Source: Bradyrhizobium sp. OK095
Lineage (GTDB): Bacteria > Pseudomonadota > Alphaproteobacteria > Rhizobiales > Xanthobacteraceae
Length of the DNA stretch: 64,000 bases
Assembly: GCF_900109945.1 (NCBI RefSeq)
Contig: NZ_FOBX01000002.1
Coordinates: forward strand, 248,001-312,000
Direction: 5' to 3'
This document shows positions 1 through 8,039 of this stretch, piece after piece; within the stretch, counting starts at the first letter, position 1; each line of letters begins with the position of its first letter. A program made the translations under genes and the position numbers. The notes under the pieces are model-generated. The model ran no database searches. It saw only the letters and a list, made by a program, of their open reading frames with translations, and was not told the origin of the DNA.

Positions 1-129
1 CAGTTTAGATCCAAATCTTGCCGATTCGGACCCTATCGCATTCCCTCTTCGCCTGTCATAGGACAGGAACCAACGCCGGGCCACCATTTGCCCCCGGCCG
101 CCTCTTGTCAAGCCGAAGGACCGGGACCG

Positions 130-765
130 ATGACGCCTGAACCGGATACCCAAACGGGTGAGGAAACCGACGCCCGGCACGCCCAGAAAATGGCGAAAAA
201 GAAGGCCGCCCGCGACAAGATCATGGCGACCAAGAGCGGCGAAAAGGGCCTGATCATCGTCCACACCGGCGCCGGCAAGGGCAAGTCCTCCTCGGCCTTC
301 GGCATGATCGTACGCTGCGTCGCCCATGGCTTCCCCTGCGCGGTCGTTCAGTTCATCAAGGGCACTTGGGACACCGGCGAGCGGCGCCTGCTCACCGGCC
401 ATTTCGGCGAGCTCTGCCAGTTCCACGCCATGGGCGAAGGGTTCACCTGGGAGACGCAGGACCGCGCCCGCGACATCGCCGCCGCGCGCGCCGGCTGGGA
501 GAAGGCCAAGGAGCTGATCCTCGACTCCAACTTGCGCATGGTCGTGCTGGACGAGATCAACATCGCGCTGCGTTACGACTATCTCGATATCGCCGAGGTC
601 GTCGAATTCCTGTCGACGCACAAGCCTGCGATGACGCATGTCGTGCTCACCGGGCGCAACGCCAAGGACGAGTTGATCGAGATCGCCGATCTCGTCACCG
701 AGATGACGCTGGTCAAGCATCCCTTCCGCTCCGGCATCAAGGCGCAAGCCGGCGTCGAGTTCTGA
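130..765 (+). CDS. cobO: Cob(I)yrinic acid a,c-diamide adenosyltransferase CobO
   Basis: The protein transfers the adenosyl group of ATP to the cobalt of cob(I)yrinic acid a,c-diamide (or later corrinoids) in the cytoplasm. At 211 aa it has the usual family length. A lysine-rich N-terminal arm is followed by the family P-loop TGAGKGKSS at residues 46-54, then the [10 protein letters not shown] segment and the Walker-B-like MVVLDEIN. I chose the ATG at 130 because GAAGGA lies 9 bases upstream. A TTG at 88 would only add unconserved residues. The gene is followed 11 bp later by cobQ, so the two are probably one transcript with whatever cob gene lies left of the window. The identification is secure from motifs and context. 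Confidence 0.96.
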   Translation: MTPEPDTQTGEETDARHAQKMAKKKAARDKIMATKSGEKGLIIVHTGAGKGKSSSAFGMIVRCVAHGFPCAVVQFIKGTWDTGERRLLTGHFGELCQFHAMGEGFTWETQDRARDIAAARAGWEKAKELILDSNLRMVVLDEINIALRYDYLDIAEVVEFLSTHKPAMTHVVLTGRNAKDELIEIADLVTEMTLVKHPFRSGIKAQAGVEF

Positions 766-776
766 GACTCTTCGCA

Positions 777-2225
777 ATGGCGCGCACTTTGATGATCCAG
801 GGGGCCGGCTCGGACGTGGGCAAGTCGCTCATCGTCGCCGGCCTTGCGCGCGCCTTCAGCCGCCGCGGTCTGCGCGTGCTCCCGTTCAAGCCGCAGAACA
901 TGTCGAACAACGCGGCCGTCACCGTCGATGGCGGCGAGATTGGCCGCGCCCAGGCATTGCAGGCGCTCGCCGCCGGCGTCGAGCCGCATACCGACATGAA
1001 TCCGGTGCTGTTGAAGCCCGAGACCGATGTGGGCGCACAGGTGATCGTGCAGGGAAAGCGCATCGCAACGGCACGTGCGCGCGAATATGCGGCCATGAAG
1101 CCGCAGCTCATGGGCGCCGTGCTGGAGAGTTTTGAGCGGCTGAAGGCGCGCGCCGATCTGGTGCTGGTCGAAGGCGCGGGCAGCCCGGCCGAGGTAAATT
1201 TGCGCAAGGCCGACATCGCCAATATGGGCTTTGCGCGCAAGGCCGACGTGCCTGTCGTGCTGGTCGGTGACATCGACCGTGGCGGTGTCATCGCCCAGCT
1301 CGTCGGCATCAAAACGGTGATCGACCCCGACGATGCCGCGATGATCCAGGGTTTTGTCATCAACAAGTTTCGTGGCGATCCCACGCTGTTCGACGACGGC
1401 TACAGACTTATCGAAGCGAAGACCGAATGGCGTGGCCTTGGTGTGCTGCCCTGGTTCACCCGCGCCGGCGAGCTCCCGGCCGAGGACGCGCTGGGCCTGA
1501 GCGATGCGCGCAAGCCCGGGCAATGCAAGATCGCCTGCCTCGCGCTGTCGCGGATCGCCAATTTCGACGATCTCGATCCGCTGAAACTCGAACCGGGTGT
1601 CGACCTCGTGATGGTGCGTCCGGGCGAAGCGATTCCCGGCGATGTCAGGCTCGTCATCGTCCCCGGCTCGAAATCGACGCGAGGCGACCTAGCTTTCCTG
1701 CGCGCACAGGGCTGGGACATCGATCTGCTCGCGCATCGTCGCAGGGGCGGCCATGTGCTTGGGCTCTGCGGCGGCTATCAGATGCTGGGTCGCAGCGTCG
1801 CCGACCCTGACGGCATCGAAGGTCCCGCGGGCGACACGCCGGGCCTCGGACTTCTGGATGTCGAAACGGTGATGAACCCGCAGAAGACGCTGACGCGTGT
1901 TGCGGCCGTGCATGCCGCGACCGATCAGCCGATCGAAGCCTACGAAATCCACATCGGCCGCACCGACGGGCCGGATCGTGCCCGCCCGTTCGCGAAACTG
2001 AACGGCGAGCCGGAAGGCGCGGTCTCCAGCGATCGCCGCGTGCAAGGCAGCTATCTGCACGGCCTGTTCACGTCGGACGATTTTCGCAGGGCGTTCCTGG
2101 CCAAGCTCGACATTCCCGCCGGCGACGAGCCGTATCATGCGAGGGTCGAGAGCGCGCTCGACGCCCTCGCCGATCACATCGAACAGCATCTCGACGTCGA
2201 CGGCCTGCTCGCGCTAGCGCGCTAG
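777..2225 (+). CDS. cobQ: Cobyric acid synthase CobQ
   Basis: This enzyme amidates four side chains of adenosylcobyrinic a,c-diamide with glutamine and ATP to give adenosylcobyric acid. It is 482 aa with two domains. The N-terminal dethiobiotin-synthetase-like ATPase starts [12 protein letters not shown] and continues with [11 protein letters not shown]. The C-terminal class I glutamine amidotransferase has its nucleophile Cys331 in [10 protein letters not shown] and a late His in GSYLHGLF. The frame stays open upstream through cobO, but family similarity begins at the ATG at 777, 11 bp after the cobO stop. Its last 12 bases overlap the end of the convergent cobD gene, leaving no room for a terminator between them. 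Confidence 0.96.
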   Translation: MARTLMIQGAGSDVGKSLIVAGLARAFSRRGLRVLPFKPQNMSNNAAVTVDGGEIGRAQALQALAAGVEPHTDMNPVLLKPETDVGAQVIVQGKRIATARAREYAAMKPQLMGAVLESFERLKARADLVLVEGAGSPAEVNLRKADIANMGFARKADVPVVLVGDIDRGGVIAQLVGIKTVIDPDDAAMIQGFVINKFRGDPTLFDDGYRLIEAKTEWRGLGVLPWFTRAGELPAEDALGLSDARKPGQCKIACLALSRIANFDDLDPLKLEPGVDLVMVRPGEAIPGDVRLVIVPGSKSTRGDLAFLRAQGWDIDLLAHRRRGGHVLGLCGGYQMLGRSVADPDGIEGPAGDTPGLGLLDVETVMNPQKTLTRVAAVHAATDQPIEAYEIHIGRTDGPDRARPFAKLNGEPEGAVSSDRRVQGSYLHGLFTSDDFRRAFLAKLDIPAGDEPYHARVESALDALADHIEQHLDVDGLLALAR

Positions 2226-3194
2226 GACCTCGGCAAGGCGGGTCCATTCGGATTCGCCGCCGGGAAGGCCGAGCCGCAGCCATGTCGGCTGTTGCGCGAA
2301 GACGCGCGACCAGATCTGGGCACGCGCAAGCTTCTCCTGTGCAGCGAGAGCGTCGGGCGTTTCGTAAAGGCGAAAGAGCGGTGCGCCGCCGACGAGCCGC
2401 CAGCCTTGCATCTGCGCCATCTCGTCGAGCCGAACACAGTCTCGCGCAAGCCGCGCTGACGTAGCCTCAGCCCATGCGTCATCGCGCAATGCGCGGCAAC
2501 CGATCGTGATCGCCGCTCCCGAGACCGGCCATGGCCCCGAAGCCGCCGCGAGCCTTGCAACGTCGGCCGCATTGCCAAGTGCAAAGCCCAGCCGCAGACC
2601 GGCAAGACCATAAAATTTGCCGAACGAGCGCAGGATCAGCAGTCCCGGTCGATCCGCCTGCGGCGCAAGCGACAGCTGCGGAGCGGCATCGGCAAAGCTC
2701 TCGTCGACGACGAGACGGCTGACGCGCGGCAACAGCGCCAGAAACTCCTTTGGCGCAAATTGCCGGCCATCGGGATTGTTGGGACTGACGACAACAGCAA
2801 GGTCCGCGCCTGCCAGCGCGTCGAGCTCTCCGACCTCATGGACATCCCAGCCCGCGGCCGAGAGAACACCTGCATATTCGTTGTAGGTCGGCGCGAGGAT
2901 GCATGCGCGGCCGCGCCGCGCTAGCTGCGGCAACAATTGAATCGCGGCCTGCGCGCCGCCAAGCGCAACGATCGGCGCGCTCGTGCGGAACGCATGCTGC
3001 GCAGCCTGATGCAGCGCGTCGATCTCGGCACGCGCCGGCAGCGCGCTCCATGCGCGCGCGCTCACCTCGCCCACGGGATAAGGCAGCCGGTTGATTCCGG
3101 TCGACAGATCGATCCAGTCCTCCGCGCGTCCGCCAAAACGCTGCTGGGCCAGATCGAGATTTCCACCGTGCTCGCGCATGCCCCGTTCTTTCAC
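2214..3194 (-). CDS. cobD: Threonine-phosphate decarboxylase / CobC-type aminotransferase-fold protein
   Basis: This PLP enzyme of fold type I makes (R)-1-amino-2-propanol phosphate for the nucleotide loop, or acts as its CobC counterpart in the aerobic pathway. It is 326 aa, a little shorter than the Salmonella enzyme. Visible motifs are the N-terminal HGGNLDLA, the substrate-region [18 protein letters not shown], and the PLP-lysine segment [11 protein letters not shown] followed by RLGF. The GTG start at 3194 overlaps the cbiB stop as GTGA, which suggests translational coupling. An ATG at 3179 is the alternative start. Nomenclature differs between systems: cobD in Salmonella, cobC in Pseudomonas denitrificans. 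Confidence 0.93.
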   Translation of the reverse strand: MKERGMREHGGNLDLAQQRFGGRAEDWIDLSTGINRLPYPVGEVSARAWSALPARAEIDALHQAAQHAFRTSAPIVALGGAQAAIQLLPQLARRGRACILAPTYNEYAGVLSAAGWDVHEVGELDALAGADLAVVVSPNNPDGRQFAPKEFLALLPRVSRLVVDESFADAAPQLSLAPQADRPGLLILRSFGKFYGLAGLRLGFALGNAADVARLAAASGPWPVSGAAITIGCRALRDDAWAEATSARLARDCVRLDEMAQMQGWRLVGGAPLFRLYETPDALAAQEKLARAQIWSRVFAQQPTWLRLGLPGGESEWTRLAEVLAR

Positions 3195-4132
3195 GCGAAG
3201 GCCAGGATCGCAAGGACGCCTGCGAGCAACAGCATAGCGCGTCGGTAGACGGCCAGTCCCTCACCGAGGTCGGCCGCAAGCGGATCGCGCGCACCTTCGT
3301 TGAGCCAGGGCTCGTTGGTGATGTTGCCGTGATAGAACCGGGGACCGCTGAGCCGCACGCCAAGCGCGCCCGCCATCGCCGCTTCCGGCCAGCCGGCGTT
3401 GGGCGAGCGGTGACGGCGCGCATCCCGCGTCATGCACGACAGTGCCTCAGATCGCCTCGGTGCCAGCAGAACGAACAGAAATCCGGTCAGGCGCGCCGGA
3501 ATGAAGTTCGCGACATCGTCGATGCGCGCTGCGGCCCAGCCGAACGCTTCGTGGCGCTCGCTGCGATGGCCGATCATGGAATCGAGCGTGTTAATGGCCT
3601 TGTAGCCGAGGATCCCCGGCAAGCCGAACAGCGCGCCCCAAAACACCGGCGCGACGATGCCGTCGGAGGCGTTTTCGGCGAGGCTCTCGATCGCTGCGCG
3701 CGCAATGCCGGCTTCATCGAGCATTGCGGGATCGCGGCCGACAATGCGCGAGACCGCTTCGCGCGCACCGGCAAGGTCGCCGGCTTGCAACGGCTTCGCG
3801 ACGGCCGCGACATGATCATGAAGCGAGCGCAATGCGACCAGCGGCCAGGCCAGAATGCCGACCAACGCGATCTGTATCCAATCTGAGGGAAGCAAGGACT
3901 GAAGCAACCAACCGAGCACGACGGAGACCGCAATCACAAGGAGCGCTCCGGCGACGCCGGCAACGCGGCGCAGCGCTGGCGGATCTGATGCGCGATTCCA
4001 GGCGGTATCGATGGCGCCGATCAGCCGACCCAGCCAGGTCACGGGGTGGCCGATCCAGGCGAACAGCCACGACGGCCAGCCCAGCAGGGCATCCACCGCC
4101 ATCGCCACCACCATCGCGCCCGCAAAACCCAC
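3191..4132 (-). CDS. cbiB: Adenosylcobinamide-phosphate synthase CbiB (CobD of the aerobic nomenclature)
   Basis: This integral membrane protein attaches the aminopropanol (phosphate) arm to adenosylcobyric acid. It is about 313 aa with several hydrophobic helices. Family motifs are the start region VDALLGWP, GHPVTWLGR near residue 35, the SLAENASDGIVAPVFWG segment, and YKAINTLDSMIGHR. I prefer the GTG at 4132 because AGGAG sits 6 bases upstream; an in-frame ATG at 4114 is possible. The reading frame stays open to 4534 but there it runs antisense to cobU. It is divergent from cobU across about 120 bp and coupled to the downstream cobD gene by a 4-bp overlap. Confidence 0.94.
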   Translation of the reverse strand: MGFAGAMVVAMAVDALLGWPSWLFAWIGHPVTWLGRLIGAIDTAWNRASDPPALRRVAGVAGALLVIAVSVVLGWLLQSLLPSDWIQIALVGILAWPLVALRSLHDHVAAVAKPLQAGDLAGAREAVSRIVGRDPAMLDEAGIARAAIESLAENASDGIVAPVFWGALFGLPGILGYKAINTLDSMIGHRSERHEAFGWAAARIDDVANFIPARLTGFLFVLLAPRRSEALSCMTRDARRHRSPNAGWPEAAMAGALGVRLSGPRFYHGNITNEPWLNEGARDPLAADLGEGLAVYRRAMLLLAGVLAILAFA

Positions 4133-4255
4133 ATTCGTCTCCTGTCCCGCCCCCTGTTGCGCAAAGCGAGGGGCGAGCGCAAGCCCCTGACCGCCTGATT
4201 TCGGCTTTGTCTTTCGACCCGTTTGGTGATTAGTGCTGGCCCACAGGAGACTTTT
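4133..4255. promoter_or_regulatory. Divergent cbiB/cobU intergenic region
   Basis: The 123 bp separate the divergent starts of cbiB and cobU, so promoters for both cob transcripts must lie here or within neighbouring coding DNA. Shine-Dalgarno sequences are clear on both sides: AGGAG for cbiB and AGGAGA for cobU. I looked for a cobalamin riboswitch B12 box and core and did not find one; the space is also short for a full riboswitch. No confident -35/-10 pair is visible. Confidence 0.5.
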
Positions 4256-4759
4256 ATGGCCGTCATCTTGATCACGGGCGGAGCGCGATCGGGCAAGAGC
4301 AAGCGTGCGGAAATGCGCGCGCGCGCCTTTCCCGGACAGCCCGTCTATGTCGCGACGGCCGAGGCGCTCGACGCCGAAATGGAGACGCGCATCGCGAAGC
4401 ACCGCACGCGCCGCGGAACCGACTGGATCGAACGCGAGGTGCCGCTTGATCTCGTGCCCGCGCTGGTCGCGAGCGATGGCGGCGGCGCAAGGCTCGTGGA
4501 CTGCCTGACGCTGTGGCTCTCCAATTTGATGCATGCCGAGCGCGACTGGGAGCGCGAGATGACAGAGCTCGCCGGCACCCTGCCCCGTCTCAAGAGCCCC
4601 GTCGTTTTCGTCACCAACGAGGTCGGCCTCGGCATCGTGCCTGATAACGCGCTGGCGCGCAGCTTTCGCGACGCCGCCGGGATCATGAACCAGACCATTG
4701 CGATCGCCGCGGACGAGGTCGAGTTCGTCGTCGCCGGCCTGCCGATGAAACTGAAATGA
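4256..4759 (+). CDS. cobU: Bifunctional adenosylcobinamide kinase / adenosylcobinamide-phosphate guanylyltransferase
   Basis: The enzyme (CobU, or CobP in the aerobic nomenclature) phosphorylates adenosylcobinamide and then transfers GMP to give adenosylcobinamide-GDP. It is 167 aa, close to the usual length of about 180. The N-terminal P-loop ITGGARSGKS is at residues 6-15. The conserved YVATAEALDAEM, RIAKHRTRRG and VFVTNEVGLGIVP stretches follow in order. The ATG at 4256 has AGGAGA 6 bases upstream, so I reject a longer version starting at 4223. Its stop overlaps the cobS start (ATGATG), so the two are translationally coupled. Confidence 0.96.
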   Translation: MAVILITGGARSGKSKRAEMRARAFPGQPVYVATAEALDAEMETRIAKHRTRRGTDWIEREVPLDLVPALVASDGGGARLVDCLTLWLSNLMHAERDWEREMTELAGTLPRLKSPVVFVTNEVGLGIVPDNALARSFRDAAGIMNQTIAIAADEVEFVVAGLPMKLK

Positions 4760-5538
4760 TGCCGCGCGCCGAGTTTTTGAAAGACGTCATTGCCGATCTC
4801 AGGATGGCGGCATCGTTCGTGACGATCTTGCCCGTGGCATCGTCAAAGCCCGCGGGAGACGGCGCCGTCGCCCGCGCGACATGGGCGCTTCCCCTCGCCG
4901 GACTGCTGGTCGGCCTCGCCGGCGCGTTAATCTACAAGATCGCCAGCCGGATCGGACTAACACCGAACCTTGCTGCCCTGCTCGCGCTCGCGACGACTGC
5001 ACTCATCACCGGCGCGCTGCACGAGGACGGGCTCGCCGATACCGCGGACGGGCTCGGCGGCGGCCGCACACGCGATCGCAAGCTCGAGATCATGCGCGAC
5101 AGCCGGATCGGTACTTATGGCGTCTGCGCGCTGATCCTCTCATTCGGTCTGCGCTGGAGCGCGCTTGCGGCCATCGCCAATCCGTGGGCCGTCACGCTTG
5201 CGCTTTGCGCTGCGCATGCTGCGGCGCGTGCTGGCGTGCCGGCCTTCATGTCGCTGGTTCCGCCGGCACGGCCGGACGGGCTTTCGGCGAGCGCCGGAGC
5301 ACCGTCGGGCCGCAGCGTGGCCGTCGCATTTGCTCTTGGAACGCTCACGCTCGCCCTCGCGCTCGGCCCGGGCAAGGCGCTGGTCGGCCTGATCCTGCTG
5401 TCGCTCGCCGGGCTGATGCTGGCACGGCTTGCCATCCGCCAGATCGGCGGGCAGACCGGGGACATCCTCGGCGCATTCGAGCAGACTGGCGAGATCCTGA
5501 TCCTGCTGGTCGCCGCGGCCTTCCAGATGGGACGCTGA
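4756..5538 (+). CDS. cobS: Adenosylcobinamide-GDP ribazoletransferase CobS
   Basis: This membrane cobalamin synthase (CobV in other nomenclature) joins adenosylcobinamide-GDP to alpha-ribazole. It is 260 aa with several hydrophobic helices, as in the family. The diagnostic acidic motif HEDGLADTADGLGGG occurs near residues 92-106 and is followed by RKLEIMRDSRIGTYG, which together bind metal and nucleotide. It overlaps the end of cobU by 4 bp and is followed 4 bp later by bluB, so lower-ligand synthesis and loop assembly lie in one operon. Confidence 0.96.
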   Translation: MMPRAEFLKDVIADLRMAASFVTILPVASSKPAGDGAVARATWALPLAGLLVGLAGALIYKIASRIGLTPNLAALLALATTALITGALHEDGLADTADGLGGGRTRDRKLEIMRDSRIGTYGVCALILSFGLRWSALAAIANPWAVTLALCAAHAAARAGVPAFMSLVPPARPDGLSASAGAPSGRSVAVAFALGTLTLALALGPGKALVGLILLSLAGLMLARLAIRQIGGQTGDILGAFEQTGEILILLVAAAFQMGR

Positions 5539-5542
5539 CGTC

Positions 5543-6175
5543 ATGGTCGAGTTCGACGACGTCTTTCGCCGGCAACTGCGTGAGTTGTTCGTGTGGCGCC
5601 GCGACGTGCGCCGCTTTCGCAGCGCCCCGCTGCCGGACGGTGCGATCGATCGCCTGATCGAGACCGCATGTCTGTCGCCCTCGGTCGGCCTGAGCCAGCC
5701 CTGGCGCTTCGTCATCGTCGACGATGCCGCGCGGCGCCGCGCTGTGATCGACGACTTCAGGGCGTGCAATTCCGACGCGCTGAATTGCTATTCCGGCGAA
5801 CGCGCAGCGCGCTATGCCGCGTTGAAACTGTCGGGCCTCGAACAGGCCCCCGGCCACCTCGCCGTGTTTGCCGACAAGGCCAGCGATATCGGCCACGGCC
5901 TCGGCCGTGCCACCATGCCGGAGACGACGGAATATTCCGTGGTCGCCGCCATCACCGCGATGTGGCTCGCCGCGCGCGCCGAAGGCATCGGGCTCGGCTG
6001 GGTCTCGATTTTGAACCCCGCGCGCGTCCACGCCATTCTCGATGTACCTGACACCTGGAAGTTCATCGCCTATCTCTGCATTGGCTATCCCGAGGCCGAA
6101 TGCGACCAGCCGGAGCTGGAACAGGCGAAATGGGAGCAGCGGCGGGGAGCGAGCGAGTTTACGTTGCGGCGCTAA
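5543..6175 (+). CDS. bluB: 5,6-dimethylbenzimidazole synthase BluB
   Basis: BluB is a flavin-destructase of the nitroreductase fold that converts reduced FMN and O2 to 5,6-dimethylbenzimidazole, the lower ligand of cobalamin. The protein is 210 aa. It shows the N-terminal FRRQLRELFVWRRDVRRF with the FMN-contacting arginines, SPSVGLSQPWRF, and the C-terminal EGIGLGWVSI and CIGYPEAE motifs. Its place as last gene after cobS fits an organism that makes its own lower ligand aerobically. It ends just before a hairpin-forming repeat that separates it from the convergent secretion locus. Confidence 0.95.
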   Translation: MVEFDDVFRRQLRELFVWRRDVRRFRSAPLPDGAIDRLIETACLSPSVGLSQPWRFVIVDDAARRRAVIDDFRACNSDALNCYSGERAARYAALKLSGLEQAPGHLAVFADKASDIGHGLGRATMPETTEYSVVAAITAMWLAARAEGIGLGWVSILNPARVHAILDVPDTWKFIAYLCIGYPEAECDQPELEQAKWEQRRGASEFTLRR

Positions 6176-6193
6176 TCAGGCGCGCTCCATCCT

Positions 6194-6282
6194 CCGTCAT
6201 TGCGAGCGAAGCGAAGCAATCCAGAGTGTTTCCGCAGAAAGATTCTGGATTGCTTCGTCGCAAGGGCTCCTCGCAATGACGG
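6194..6282. repeat. Dispersed palindromic intergenic element between bluB and tpsB
   Basis: The left arm begins CCGTCATTGCGAG and runs to 6224 (GAAGCAATCCAG). The right arm at 6244-6282 begins CTGGATTGCTTCG and ends CTCGCAATGACGG, so the arms pair into a long imperfect hairpin. An extra CGCAATGACGG copy follows at 6301-6311. The wording is like short repeats common between genes in Bradyrhizobium and related genomes; that is my recollection, not a search. It lies between two convergent genes and could terminate transcription from both sides. Confidence 0.75.
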
Positions 6283-6333
6283 CGGTGAGAGAGTTGCGCT
6301 CGCAATGACGGCGGAGGGAGAAGCACCCCGCCG

Positions 6334-8028
6334 CTACGACTTGCTCTTGCCCGCAACTGCCGCCACGGGCGCGCGGCTTTCCGGCTTCTCGAACATCAAC
6401 AACGGCCGGAAGATGACGCGACCATAGGCCTCGTAGTGGTTCTGGGTCGAGACGGCCATCTTCAGCGGCGTCGCGTAATTCGCCTCGAACGTCAGGAACT
6501 GCGCGTAAGTCCAGGAGAAGCCAACGCCGACCGAGGCGAGCTCGGTCACGCCGGGGAACGTCGAATACACCCCACCCCAGTCGGTGAAGATGTAGGTATC
6601 AAAGCCCCTCAGCCATTGCGACCAGTTGTAGTGCAGCTCGGCGTTGAAATAGTAGCCGCTGTCGCCGGACGCCGAGTTGGAGGGATAGCCGCGCACGGTC
6701 GTGGGGCCGCCGATCGAAAAGATCTGGTCGCCCGGCAGCAGCTTGTCCTGTGTGTATTGCCAGCTCGCTAGTACGTTGGCGCTGAAATTCGCCGGCCCCG
6801 CCGTGCTGGTTGCAATCAGCGAGCCGGTATAGGTGTTGAACGCGCGGTTGTTGCCGAGCACATGGTCTTGCCACGCGACGTAGTTCACCGCCGGCGAGAC
6901 CGTGACCGAATAGGTGTTGCCTGAATTGGTCACCGAGACGCCGGCTGTCGCCTTGTCGTAGTGATCCTCGGTGACGGCGACCGTGGCGAAGCGGCTGACG
7001 GTCTTGCCCTCGGTCTCCGCGGCATTGAGCAGCACCAGCCAGTTTTGCGTCACCCAGACCGGCTGGCTGACATTGACCGCGGCCTGGCTCGAGCGTCCGG
7101 TGACGTCGAGCGCGACGAACGGTCCCTGGACGATCTTGATCTTGCCTTCGGTATAGCTGACGCCGACGCGACCGCCCCACGGATTGACCGGAACGCTGTA
7201 GGCGGCGTTGCCGTTGAGATTGCCGTCGGAGCGGACGCCGTAGAAAGTCAGGCGATCGTCGACGCCGAACAGGCCATGCCGCTTGTAGAAGGCCCCGCCC
7301 TCCCAGCGCCCGGTGTTCTCGGAGCCCTGATTGTCGGTGAACAGCTGCAAGGTGTCGACCGGCGGCTCGATCACCGCGAACTGGAGATCGGTCAGGCCAA
7401 AACTCGTGCCGGGCTGGAGCAGCGCCTTGATCTGCACGTCGTTGGTGCGGTTGAACCAGATCACGTCGCGATTGAGCTTGGGAACGTCGAGCACCTCGCC
7501 TTCGGGCTCCCTCAAGCGATGCAAGATATAATCGGTGCGGGTCTGCTTGTTACCCTCGACGGTCGTTTTCTGAAGCCGGCCTTCGGTCAGCTTGATCTTG
7601 ACCACACCGTCCTTCGGATCCTGTTCCGGCAGCGTCGCGATGCCCGTGACGATGCCGCGCGCGGCGTAGACGGCGTTGATGTCGGCGACGAGCTGCAACA
7701 GCGCGGCAATGTCGACGTTCTGGCCGACATACTTCTTCGCGATCTCGTCGAGCTCCGAGGGCGTGATGAATTTGGAGGAGCCGAACTCGACCTTGCGCAG
7801 GCGGAATTTCGGTCCGCCTGGCTTGAGCAGCTGGGATTTCTCCCGCTCGCCGCCGATCACCGCGGGACCGTTGAGTTTTGGCGGCGCGCTCTGCTGTTCG
7901 AGCTGGCGGCGCTGCCGGTCCACGTCGGTCTGGATCACGCCGGGATTGATCGAGGGCACTTGCGCGCGCGCGGGCACGATGCAGCACGCTGCAAGCCCCA
8001 CCCCCAACACTGCCCGCCAAATCCGCAT
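6334..8028 (-). CDS. Two-partner secretion transporter TpsB (ShlB/FhaC/HecB family)
   Basis: This outer-membrane protein recognises the TPS domain of its TpsA partner in the periplasm and exports it. It is 564 aa. A signal peptide ends in ARAQ near residue 23. One or two POTRA-like domains follow (about 75-200, containing RKVEFGSSKFITPSEL and LTEGRL), then a beta-barrel rich in alternating hydrophobics. The hallmark motif TTVRGYPSNSASGDSGYY of the barrel's inner loop is present late. I start at the ATG at 8028 because it gives a clean signal peptide. A GTG at 8046 would overlap the tpsA stop. The gene lies directly after tpsA in the same direction, which fits one operon and identifies the export substrate. 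Confidence 0.9.
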   Translation of the reverse strand: MRIWRAVLGVGLAACCIVPARAQVPSINPGVIQTDVDRQRRQLEQQSAPPKLNGPAVIGGEREKSQLLKPGGPKFRLRKVEFGSSKFITPSELDEIAKKYVGQNVDIAALLQLVADINAVYAARGIVTGIATLPEQDPKDGVVKIKLTEGRLQKTTVEGNKQTRTDYILHRLREPEGEVLDVPKLNRDVIWFNRTNDVQIKALLQPGTSFGLTDLQFAVIEPPVDTLQLFTDNQGSENTGRWEGGAFYKRHGLFGVDDRLTFYGVRSDGNLNGNAAYSVPVNPWGGRVGVSYTEGKIKIVQGPFVALDVTGRSSQAAVNVSQPVWVTQNWLVLLNAAETEGKTVSRFATVAVTEDHYDKATAGVSVTNSGNTYSVTVSPAVNYVAWQDHVLGNNRAFNTYTGSLIATSTAGPANFSANVLASWQYTQDKLLPGDQIFSIGGPTTVRGYPSNSASGDSGYYFNAELHYNWSQWLRGFDTYIFTDWGGVYSTFPGVTELASVGVGFSWTYAQFLTFEANYATPLKMAVSTQNHYEAYGRVIFRPLLMFEKPESRAPVAAVAGKSKS

Positions 8029-8039
8029 CCCTGGTCCCG

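Noticed and set aside
1..129. Cobalamin riboswitch or upstream cob gene at the left edge
   Set aside because: No B12 box, and no frame with cob motifs, can be seen in the few bases available.
366..776. N-terminal extension of cobQ in the same frame
   Set aside because: The extension lies within cobO in another frame and is Arg-rich; CobQ similarity begins at the ATG at 777.
4133..4534. Longer form of CbiB starting at 4534
   Set aside because: The added part runs antisense through cobU, and a good ribosome site supports the GTG at 4132.
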